A stretch of DNA of 13,566 nucleotides, from the NCBI GenBank assembly GCA_030625465.1, contig DAOUQS010000024.1:1-13566 (forward strand), read 5' to 3'. This DNA comes from Amylibacter sp. (lineage in GTDB: Bacteria; Pseudomonadota; Alphaproteobacteria; Rhodobacterales; Rhodobacteraceae). Below the pieces are notes generated by a model. That model was not told the origin of the DNA and searched no databases. It saw nothing but the letters and a program-made list of their open reading frames with translations. Of this stretch, positions 6,794-13,245 are shown in pieces; position 1 is the first letter of the stretch, and each line of letters opens with the position of its first letter. The translations under genes were made by a program, and so were the position numbers.

Positions 6794-8542
6794 ATGGTTG
6801 AAACCATTGAGGATATTGAAGACGCGCTTTCCATTCCCATCGCCTTTGCTGATCATCTTGTGCTGGATGATGCACGCCGTTTAACTGGCCCGAATATGCT
6901 GTGGGAACATCCCGGCGCTGTGCTGGATGTTTTCTATCAAGGGTTTGACGATGAAAAGATAACCGGCCTGTGGCAGCATTATGCAGGGCAGGTTCTGGAT
7001 GCGGTCGGCTGGGTTGACCATAAATCTATCGCGCGATCCTTTGATGGCGGTGTTAATCTGGCGATTTCCGCGCCAATGGACCAGCTTTATTCAGCGATTT
7101 TTGTGGCCCGGACCGCGTGGCACTTTTGTGCGGCACCGCTTTTAGACCAGCCCTCTGGTGATTTTGTAACGATGATCGATGATTTGAAATTGGTGATGTT
7201 ACGCGAGGCAAATCCTGCGCTGATTGCTTTGATTGGCGCGGCCGGTGCTAACAATGTTGATGTGTTGACTGACGACGATGATTTGTCGCTGGGTCATGGG
7301 GCTGGCAGTTTGACATGGCCTGTTTCCGATTTGCCTGCACCTGCCGATGTCCCATGGGATAAGCTGCACGATATTCCTGTGGCCCTGATTACCGGCACCA
7401 ACGGGAAAACCACCACGACGCGCCTGTGTGCCACGATTGCAAAGGCGGCGGGAAAAATTGCCGGCCTGACCTCAACCGATTTTGTGCGGGTGGGGGATGA
7501 TATTCTGGATCGGGGGGATTATTCTGGCCCCGGTGGTGCGCGGATGCTGTTGCGAGATCAACGGCTGGAAATTGCCTATTTGGAGGTTGCGCGCGGTGGT
7601 ATCTTGCGCCGTGGCCTGCCATTGCGCCGTGCGCGGGCTGCATTGGTGACAAATGTAGCGGCGGATCATCTGGGGCAATACGGGGTGAATACGGTTGCGG
7701 ATTTGGCGGTGGCAAAATCCGCGGTTTTCAGAACCTTGGCTGAAGATGGTGTTCTGGTGCTGAACGCTGACGATCCTTATATCGTCGCGCAGGCGGCACA
7801 TACGCCTGCAAGTATTTGCTGGTTTTCGCTTGATCCCGATACCCCGCAAATAAGCACGGCACAATCAGCGGGCAGGCCGTGTGCATGGCTGCAAGATAGC
7901 GTGCTTTGTTACTTTGACGGTGCAAAGACAATCAAGGTGATTGATGTGGCCGATATCCCGTTAACCATGGGTGGTGCGGCCCGCTATAACGTGTCGAACG
8001 CGCTTGGCGCTTTATGTATTTCGCGGGCGATGGGCCTGACAGATGAAGCAATTTGCGCGGGGCTGTCCAGCTTTCGGAACAATCCACAAGACAATCCGGG
8101 CAGGTGCAACGAGTTTCATGTGAACAGTGCGAAAGTCTATATCGATTTCGCCCATAACCCGCATTCAATTGCCGCCGTTTCCGAGACTATGGCCGCAATC
8201 CCCGCAAAACGCCGCTTTATCATGCTTAGCCATGCCGGTGACCGTTCGGATCAAGATATCCGCGATGTCACGGCAACGGCACTGCAACTGAAGCCGGATT
8301 ATGTGGTGGCGGTTGAGCTGTTTGATTACCTGCGGGGGCGAAAAACGGGTGAGGTCACAGCACTTATTGCGGATGAATGTGCGCAGCACGGGATGGCACC
8401 GGAACAGGTTATTCTGGCCTCATCACCCTTGGATGGCACGTCAAAGGTGCTGGACAGGTTGCAACCCGGTGACATGGCATTGTTGCTTGTTTTATCGGAA
8501 CGCGACCAGATTTTCGAGATGCTGGAACAAGCGTCGCTATAG
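6794..8542 (+). CDS. CphA-like Mur ligase lacking the ATP-grasp domain
   Basis: This 582-aa protein is a paralogue of the adjacent CphA with the middle removed. The Mur-ligase half is clear: P-loop GTNGKTT at 201-207, GLTSTDFVRVG, LEVARGGILRRGL, NVAADHLGQYGVNT, DFAHNPHS at 451-458, and RGRKTGEV near the C-terminus. Each block matches its CphA counterpart in order. The first 200 residues hold RLTGPNMLW (GPN at 32-34), resembling the start of the CphA N-domain, and DDDLSLGHG (161-169), resembling DYSLVQFGHG just before CphA's ATP-grasp. The roughly 280 residues that form the ATP-grasp in CphA are absent. The HxxEH motif of the CphA N-domain is also absent. By analogy it may use ATP to join an amino acid, such as arginine, to an aspartate side chain, but it should not extend the backbone alone. 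Its function is not established. An AGGGG ribosome-binding site precedes the ATG, 9 bp after the cphA stop. Confidence 0.85.
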   Translation: MVETIEDIEDALSIPIAFADHLVLDDARRLTGPNMLWEHPGAVLDVFYQGFDDEKITGLWQHYAGQVLDAVGWVDHKSIARSFDGGVNLAISAPMDQLYSAIFVARTAWHFCAAPLLDQPSGDFVTMIDDLKLVMLREANPALIALIGAAGANNVDVLTDDDDLSLGHGAGSLTWPVSDLPAPADVPWDKLHDIPVALITGTNGKTTTTRLCATIAKAAGKIAGLTSTDFVRVGDDILDRGDYSGPGGARMLLRDQRLEIAYLEVARGGILRRGLPLRRARAALVTNVAADHLGQYGVNTVADLAVAKSAVFRTLAEDGVLVLNADDPYIVAQAAHTPASICWFSLDPDTPQISTAQSAGRPCAWLQDSVLCYFDGAKTIKVIDVADIPLTMGGAARYNVSNALGALCISRAMGLTDEAICAGLSSFRNNPQDNPGRCNEFHVNSAKVYIDFAHNPHSIAAVSETMAAIPAKRRFIMLSHAGDRSDQDIRDVTATALQLKPDYVVAVELFDYLRGRKTGEVTALIADECAQHGMAPEQVILASSPLDGTSKVLDRLQPGDMALLLVLSERDQIFEMLEQASL

Positions 8543-8554
8543 GCGGCAACAGGC

Positions 8555-9229
8555 CTAGTCTGGATCCTTGTTCTTTGACTTTGCCGCTTTACCCAGTTTT
8601 AGAAAGAACTTTTTGTTCAGGCTGATGAAGTCATCAATTAAACCTGTCAGGCCGCCGAGTTCCTTGCCTTTAAGGTAAAAGAAGCCTGCCCAGCCAGCTA
8701 AAGATGCACCAATGCAGTTAACGATCAGATCCCACATTGTATCATTAAGTCCGGTTTTTTGCATGTTCAAGCCAAGTATCTGGTCAGCGGCGTATTCCAG
8801 TATTTCCCAAATGACGCCAAAGGCAATCGCGCAGCTGAAGGTGATAAATGCAATCGCGATGGGTGGTGCGGAATACCTGTTGCCCTCGAACAGCATGAAC
8901 ACAAACAAAAAGCTTAACAGGCCGAACCCGATTGCCGAACCGCCATGCAGCAGCAGGTCCCACCACCAGTATTGCTCATAGAAATTGGACGCTTCGCCAA
9001 GAAATATTGTGGCGAAAATAAAGATCACGATCATTGTGACAAAACTGACGGGAAGTTTGACTGCGAACCTGTCACCGAAAAAAACTGGCAGCAAAGTCAG
9101 CAGAAACGTGACAAACGCGATTGCCGCCAATGACCACTGTGATGTGGCCAGACCTGTAAGCGTTTCCGATAACAAAATGATCCAGATAACATAAGTTATT
9201 GTGCTTTTGCTGGAAAGGAAAAACGGCAA
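8555..9229 (-). CDS. Multi-pass inner-membrane protein, DUF2238/YjdF-like
   Basis: This 224-aa hydrophobic protein has about six likely membrane segments (about 9-28, 33-50, 60-78, 95-115, 122-142, 167-186) and a basic C-terminal tail. Polar residues recur inside or beside the segments: Glu79, WWWDLLLH (Asp91, His95), WEILEY (Glu142, Glu145) and NDTMWDLIVNCIGA (Asp163, Asp167, Asn171). This pattern resembles the DUF2238/YjdF family of uncharacterised membrane proteins; the match is from memory and moderate. The start is TTG at 9229, supported by AAGGA seven bases upstream. No earlier ATG fits, and the next in-frame ATG would delete the first membrane spans. The gene converges on the CphA-like gene with only 12 bp between stop codons, and diverges from the gene at 9333. 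No function can be assigned. Confidence 0.8.
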   Translation of the reverse strand: MPFFLSSKSTITYVIWIILLSETLTGLATSQWSLAAIAFVTFLLTLLPVFFGDRFAVKLPVSFVTMIVIFIFATIFLGEASNFYEQYWWWDLLLHGGSAIGFGLLSFLFVFMLFEGNRYSAPPIAIAFITFSCAIAFGVIWEILEYAADQILGLNMQKTGLNDTMWDLIVNCIGASLAGWAGFFYLKGKELGGLTGLIDDFISLNKKFFLKLGKAAKSKNKDPD

Positions 9230-9236
9230 AACGGTA

Positions 9237-9241
9237 TCCTT
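9237..9241 (-). promoter_or_regulatory. Ribosome binding site fixing a TTG start
   Basis: On the minus strand AAGGA precedes the TTG at 9229 by seven bases. This is the main reason for choosing that unusual start codon. Confidence 0.6.
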
Positions 9242-9258
9242 AGCGTTGCATTCAAAAA

Positions 9259-9300
9259 ATTATGATGATGGGTAGTGAAAACCCCGCCCATTATCATTAT
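9259..9300. repeat. Imperfect inverted repeat in divergent spacer
   Basis: Bases 9259-9272 pair with 9287-9300. Twelve of 14 pairs are Watson-Crick, with one G-T pair (9267/9292) and one T-T mismatch (9261/9298), around a 14-base loop. It lies in the 103-bp gap between two divergent genes. It could be an operator or a 5'-leader hairpin of the gene at 9333. It lacks the usual GC-rich stem plus U-tract of a terminator. Confidence 0.55.
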
Positions 9301-9332
9301 GTATATTTTAAAGATATGTGGAACTGATTCAA

Positions 9333-10022
9333 ATGAAAATAGCCAGTTATAACATTCGCAAATGCGTTGGCCTGGATCGCAAGCGTGATCCGTTGCGTAC
9401 TTTGTCGGTGATCAACACGATCCCCGCTGATATTATAGCCTTGCAAGAGGTTGATCGGCGGATGGGTCAGCGGCTGCCAACGTTGCCCTTTGACCAGATC
9501 GAGGCGCTTACCGGCATGGTGCCGCTGGATTTGGGGTTGCCAGGCCCCAGTTTGGGCTGGCACGGCAACGGTTTGTTGGTCAGGCCGAATGTGGCGGTTA
9601 GCGACGTGGAATGCCTGAAGCTGCCGGGGTTGGAGCCGCGTGGGGCGATTATTCTGAATGCGGATGTTGATGATAGCGGGCCTGTTAGTCTGGTCGCCGT
9701 TCACTTGGGGCTGATGCGTGGCAACAGAAAGTCACAACTGAAATATCTGCTGGATGCATTGGCAAACAGGTCAAAGCAACCCACGGTTATTATGGGCGAT
9801 TTCAATGAATGGTCACAAAAAACAGGCTTGGGAAGGCTTGCCAATGATTTCGCGTTTCTGGCACCCGGTAAAAGTTTTCATGCAACCTTGCCGATTGCAA
9901 AGCTGGACCGTTTTGCGTTGTCAAAAGAACTGTATGTTAAAGATGCCGGTGTCATGGAAAAGGGCAAGGCCCGCAGGGCATCCGACCACTTGCCGATCTG
10001 GGCTGAGATCGCGCATCGCTAA
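9333..10022 (+). CDS. Endonuclease/exonuclease/phosphatase (EEP) family protein
   Basis: This 229-aa protein has the full metal-dependent EEP (DNase I-like) motif set: SYNIRK with Asn7, LQEVDRR with Glu39, HGNGLL (77-82), AVHLG with His124, MGDFNEW with Asp156 and Asn158, LDRF (Asp192), and the terminal SDHLP (Asp218, His219). The family includes nucleases, phosphodiesterases and phosphatases, so the substrate cannot be named. There is no signal peptide, which suggests a cytosolic role. The ATG at 9333 places the first motif at residue 5, as usual in the family, and has GTGGAA about nine bases upstream. A GTG at 9318 would add five residues. The gene converges with choV, 28 bp apart, and diverges from the membrane-protein gene. 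Confidence 0.88.
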   Translation: MKIASYNIRKCVGLDRKRDPLRTLSVINTIPADIIALQEVDRRMGQRLPTLPFDQIEALTGMVPLDLGLPGPSLGWHGNGLLVRPNVAVSDVECLKLPGLEPRGAIILNADVDDSGPVSLVAVHLGLMRGNRKSQLKYLLDALANRSKQPTVIMGDFNEWSQKTGLGRLANDFAFLAPGKSFHATLPIAKLDRFALSKELYVKDAGVMEKGKARRASDHLPIWAEIAHR

Positions 10023-10050
10023 AGGTTGCCGGTTATATAATCAGGCGTTT

Positions 10051-11076
10051 CTAGCCGCGTGGATCAAGTAACTTTGCCAATATACGCTCTTTTGTAATCT
10101 GCCCGATCAAGACATCATTGTCGGTCACGCCAACAGGCATGCCGGTATCGCCAATGATCTGCATAACCTCGCGGATGTCTGTGTCAGGGGCTACCGTGAC
10201 AGCGGGGCTGTCCTTGGCCGGTTCTATGATGTCGCGGGCACAAAGTACGCCCAAGGGGTTCATATGGGCCACGAAATCGGCGACATATTCATTGGCGGGG
10301 TTTGTGTATATTTCTTGCGGGGTGCCGCATTGCACGATGCGCCCGCCTTCCATAATCGCAATCCTATCACCCAGTTTAAAGGCTTCGTCCAGATCGTGAC
10401 TGACGAATATGATCGTGCGTTTAAGGTTGCGTTGCAAGTCCAGCAATTCATCCTGAAGTTTGGTGCGGATCAGCGGATCAAGGGCGGAAAACGGTTCGTC
10501 CATTAGCAAGATGGGGGCGTCGGTTACAAAGGCACGCGCCAATCCGACACGTTGTTGCATACCGCCCGACAGTTCGCCCACTTTGCGTTCCGCCCAGTCG
10601 GACAGGCCGACAAGGGCAAGTTGTTCATCGACTTTTGCGTTGCGTTCAGCATGTGGTACCCCGCTTAGTTCCAGCCCAAGTCCGGTGTTTTCACGCACCG
10701 TGCGCCAAGGCAGCAGGCCGAATTGCTGAAACACCATCGCAACGCGGTGTTGCCGCATATGGCGCAGGGTTGCGGCAGAGGTTTTGGTGATATTCACCAT
10801 AGCGTCGCCATCGTTTACATGTACCGCACCACGCGCCACGGGGTTAAGCCCGTTCACTGCACGCAGTAGCGTTGACTTTCCAGAGCCGGACAGGCCCATC
10901 AGGACAAGGATTTCGCCCTCGGCAACAGTAAGTGAACAATCATGGACACCCAGTATCTGGCCAGTTTCTTTCTGGATTTCACCGCGTTCCCGGCCTTTGT
11001 CCATCAAGGGCAGGGCGATTTGCGGATTGTCACCGAAAATGATCGAGACATTATCAAACTCTACTGCGACATTCAT
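10051..11076 (-). CDS. choV: Choline ABC transporter ATP-binding protein
   Basis: This 341-aa ATPase powers uptake of choline through ChoW. Seen: Walker A GLSGSGKST (61-69), Q-loop around Gln117-118, signature LSGGMQQR (169-176), Walker B ILLMDEP (189-195) and the switch His227. The insert before Walker A and the regulatory tail after about residue 275 (CBS-like: TDIREVMQIIGDTGMPVGV) are typical of the ProV/OpuAA/ChoV quaternary-amine branch. Choline is preferred over glycine betaine because of the linked binding protein. Its ATG overlaps the choW stop by 4 bp (ATGA), and GGAG at 11085-11088 on the minus strand lies eight bases upstream, indicating coupled translation. It is the last gene of choXWV. 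Confidence 0.92.
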   Translation of the reverse strand: MNVAVEFDNVSIIFGDNPQIALPLMDKGRERGEIQKETGQILGVHDCSLTVAEGEILVLMGLSGSGKSTLLRAVNGLNPVARGAVHVNDGDAMVNITKTSAATLRHMRQHRVAMVFQQFGLLPWRTVRENTGLGLELSGVPHAERNAKVDEQLALVGLSDWAERKVGELSGGMQQRVGLARAFVTDAPILLMDEPFSALDPLIRTKLQDELLDLQRNLKRTIIFVSHDLDEAFKLGDRIAIMEGGRIVQCGTPQEIYTNPANEYVADFVAHMNPLGVLCARDIIEPAKDSPAVTVAPDTDIREVMQIIGDTGMPVGVTDNDVLIGQITKERILAKLLDPRG

Positions 11077-11909
11077 GATTTACGCTCCACGCGCAGCATC
11101 CTGTCCAGCATAATCGCGACCACTACGATCACAAGACCGCTTTCAAATCCAAGGGCTGCGTTTACTTGGCTTAGGGCGCGTACCACCGGCACGCCCAGCC
11201 CGTCAGCACCGACCAGTGCCGCGATGACAACCATCGACAGCGACAACATAATAGTCTGGTTCAGACCTGCCATGATTTGTGGCAGGGCATAAGGCAGCTC
11301 GACCTTCCACAAGGTTTGTTGCGGGGTGGCGCCGAAAGCCTCGGCGGCTTCCAGAAGCGGTTTGGGTGTGGCACTAATGCCAAGATAGGTCAGGCGGATC
11401 GGTGCTGGGACAACAAAAATTACCGTAGCAACCAGCCCCGGAACCATACCGATGCCAAAGAATACGATCATCGGAATAAGGTAGACAAATGTTGGAAGTG
11501 TTTGCATCAAGTCCAGTATCGGGCTGATCGCACTATAAAGCCGTGGCCGGTGTGCGGCGGCAATGCCGATAGGGACGCCAATAGCCATGCATGTCAGGCA
11601 GGAAAAAGCCACCAGTGTCAGGCTTTCCATGGTTTCGTCCCAATAGCCTTGATTAATGATGAACAGGAAGCCAAGCAAAACCAGCAAGCAGGGTTTCCAG
11701 TTACGTTGCAATACCCAGGTAAGGGCAATAAACAAGGCCACGATGATCAAGGGGTTGGGATAATTCAGGATGAACAGGACAGTTTCGATCAGCCAGCTTA
11801 ATCCGTCTTCAAAGCTTTCAAAAAACCATTCGGCATTGTCGCGCAGCCATTCAAAACCGGCTTTTGCGGTTTTTCCGATCGGGATCTTGGTCCCTGTAAG
11901 CCATTCCAT
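11073..11909 (-). CDS. choW: Choline ABC transporter permease
   Basis: This 278-aa inner-membrane protein forms the translocation pore. It has an N-terminal amphipathic region (1-40), then hydrophobic segments at about 41-68, 72-86, 96-118, 140-170, 213-235 and 256-269. The EAA loop that contacts the ATPase is visible as EAAEAFGATPQQTLWKVELP (187-206). It matches the ProW/ChoW branch of the binding-protein-dependent permeases. The start at 11909 has a G-rich ribosome-binding stretch (GGGGG) a few bases upstream. It is separated from choX by 70 bp that contain a terminator-like hairpin, so its level may be lower than that of choX. It overlaps choV by 4 bp. Confidence 0.92.
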   Translation of the reverse strand: MEWLTGTKIPIGKTAKAGFEWLRDNAEWFFESFEDGLSWLIETVLFILNYPNPLIIVALFIALTWVLQRNWKPCLLVLLGFLFIINQGYWDETMESLTLVAFSCLTCMAIGVPIGIAAAHRPRLYSAISPILDLMQTLPTFVYLIPMIVFFGIGMVPGLVATVIFVVPAPIRLTYLGISATPKPLLEAAEAFGATPQQTLWKVELPYALPQIMAGLNQTIMLSLSMVVIAALVGADGLGVPVVRALSQVNAALGFESGLVIVVVAIMLDRMLRVERKS

Positions 11910-11935
11910 ATCTGCCCCCGATTATATTTCCAGAT

Positions 11936-11968
11936 AAAAAATTGGCCCCGATGCAGGTCGGGGCCAAT
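11936..11968 (-). terminator. Terminator-like hairpin between choX and choW
   Basis: ATTGGCCCCG (11941-11950) and its exact complement (11959-11968) form a perfect 10-bp stem with an 8-base loop. Read in the direction of the cho operon, the stem is followed by a run of T (11936-11941 on the plus strand are A). It begins 11 bases after the choX stop and ends about 27 bases before the choW start. Inside an operon it probably acts as a partial terminator or a 3'-end stabiliser of choX mRNA, giving more binding protein than permease and ATPase. Confidence 0.8.
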
Positions 11969-11979
11969 CTGTTTTTAAA

Positions 11980-12903
11980 TTACAGGTCCAGTGAAGCGGA
12001 AACTGCAGCCATTGCATCACCGCCGTCTTTGGTTGTGACACCTTCCAGCCATGACCCTATCGCGTCCGGATTGGCTTTCAGCCACGCTTTTGCCGCGTCA
12101 TTTGCATCTTCGCCGCCATCAAGGATTGCGCCCATGATTTGGTTTTCCATAGCCAGGGTGAAGCTTAGGTTGCCAAGGAAAGCACCGACGTTGGGGCATT
12201 CTTTAACGTAGCCGGCACGGGTGTTTGTATAAACATCACCTTCGGCGCCGAACCATTCTTCACCACCGGTTAGGTAGGTTACTTTGAAATTCGAGTTCAT
12301 CGGATGTGGTGCCCAGCCAAGAAATACAACAGGTTTGTCTTTGCGGCTGGCGCGGTCAACCTGTGCCAGCATACCTTGTTCAGAGCTTTCAATCATCTTG
12401 ACAGCGCTTAGGCCAAAGGTATCGTCGGCAATAAGGTCCATGACAATGCGGTTGCCGTCATTGCCGGCTTCGATGCCATAGATTTTGCCACCCAATGCAT
12501 CAGCATTCGCGGCTATATCTGCAAATGTCTTGATGCCAAGCTTGGCGCCGGCGGCATTGGTTGCAAGCGTATAAGCGGTGCCATTCAGGTTGGCGCGCAC
12601 GGTGTCTACTGTGCCTGCCTCGCGGTATTTCGCGATGTCACCTTCCATGGTTGGCATCCAGTTTCCCAAGAATACATCTACGTCACCCTGTTCCAGGGAA
12701 ATATAGGTCACTGGCACGGATAGAACCTTGATGTCTGTTTCATAACCCAATGCTTCCAGCACAATACTGGTGGTTGCGGTTGTTGCCGTAATATCGGTCC
12801 AGCCGACATCCGAGAAGGTAACTTTGCCACAGCCAGCCTGTGCGGCACCGGCAAAAGAGGCAAGTACAAGAATACTGGCCGCGGTCGTTTTGAAATTAAT
12901 CAT
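11980..12903 (-). CDS. choX: Choline-binding periplasmic protein
   Basis: This 307-aa precursor has a signal peptide (MINFKTTAASILVLASFAGAA, cleaved after about AQA at 21-23). The mature protein captures choline in the periplasm and passes it to ChoW. The residues of the choline aromatic box known from Sinorhizobium ChoX all appear with one constant offset of 8: Trp35 and Asp37 (DVGWTDI), Trp82 (LGNWMP), Tyr111 (GTAYTL), Asn148 (EAGNDGN) and Trp197 (LGWAPHP). Cys25 and Cys236 could form a disulfide. The start at 12903 is chosen for its signal peptide and the GGGAG site just upstream; an ATG at 12987 would add 28 residues that do not look like a signal sequence. A BetI-like palindrome lies 26 bp upstream of the start. 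Confidence 0.94.
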   Translation of the reverse strand: MINFKTTAASILVLASFAGAAQAGCGKVTFSDVGWTDITATTATTSIVLEALGYETDIKVLSVPVTYISLEQGDVDVFLGNWMPTMEGDIAKYREAGTVDTVRANLNGTAYTLATNAAGAKLGIKTFADIAANADALGGKIYGIEAGNDGNRIVMDLIADDTFGLSAVKMIESSEQGMLAQVDRASRKDKPVVFLGWAPHPMNSNFKVTYLTGGEEWFGAEGDVYTNTRAGYVKECPNVGAFLGNLSFTLAMENQIMGAILDGGEDANDAAKAWLKANPDAIGSWLEGVTTKDGGDAMAAVSASLDL

Positions 12904-12909
12904 TATGTT

Positions 12910-12914
12910 CTCCC
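12910..12914 (-). promoter_or_regulatory. Ribosome binding site fixing the choX start
   Basis: GGGAG on the minus strand ends six bases before the ATG at 12903. It rules in favour of that start over the in-frame ATG at 12987. Confidence 0.75.
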
Positions 12915-12928
12915 ATAAAATGTCGTTG

Positions 12929-12948
12929 TTGATTGACGAGTCAATTAA
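12929..12948. promoter_or_regulatory. Palindromic operator, BetI-like
   Basis: The 20-base palindrome TTGATTGACGAGTCAATTAA has a perfect core ATTGAC-GA-GTCAAT and matching outer TT/AA. It lies 26 bp upstream of the choX start, where a repressor would block transcription. It resembles, from memory, the sites of BetI, the choline-responsive TetR-family repressor. No betI gene is in the window, so the assignment is by motif and context. Confidence 0.55.
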
Positions 12949-13245
12949 AAACAGTTTCCAAGTAAAAGCAATCAGTTTTAACTGCAACAGATGTCTGATT
13001 TTATGTATACAGTAAAACGCATCCGGTCGCTAATACTTAAGTGACGCGCCTTTTGGTTGCATGATGGATTCTTGCAACTCAAATGTGGCATATGAAAGCT
13101 GTTTGAAAGCCGTCATTTTACATACTTTCCAATGGAATATTATTAAAACAGGGTGTTTCTACGAATTGAAGTGTTGTCGCTAGTAGGTCAAAGTCTGTCA
13201 AAACGGGAAAAGAATTATGGATGCATGGATTGCAATGGGTTTCAG

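Larger units (their letters stand above)
12904..13245. other. Divergent intergenic region between choX and the acyl-CoA synthetase gene
   Basis: This 342-bp, relatively AT-rich stretch holds no convincing gene. It contains the choX ribosome-binding site and the BetI-like palindrome. It also has a small inverted repeat CAGTT/AACTG near 12972-12983 and a direct repeat GAAAGC at 13094-13099 and 13105-13110 (11-bp period). Promoters for both divergent genes must lie here, but I could not pick out convincing -35/-10 pairs. Confidence 0.6.

Noticed and set aside
5927..6856. A 309-codon open frame on the minus strand
   Set aside because: It is a shadow of the Mur-ligase half of cphA and runs across the cphA/paralogue junction; its translation has no family-like pattern.
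8540..8557. Short inverted repeat TAGGC/GCCTA at the convergent gene ends
   Set aside because: The stem is only 5 bp with no T-run on either side; not enough for a terminator.
9318..9332. GTG start for the EEP protein
   Set aside because: The five extra residues precede the usual family start, and the ATG at 9333 has a better-placed purine-rich stretch upstream.
10051..12903. Calling the transporter a glycine betaine/proline system (ProVWX)
   Set aside because: The binding protein carries all residues of the choline aromatic box at a constant offset, which favours choline.
12904..12987. An upstream ATG extension of choX by 28 residues
   Set aside because: It would bury the signal peptide and overlap the palindromic operator; the internal ATG has a strong ribosome-binding site.
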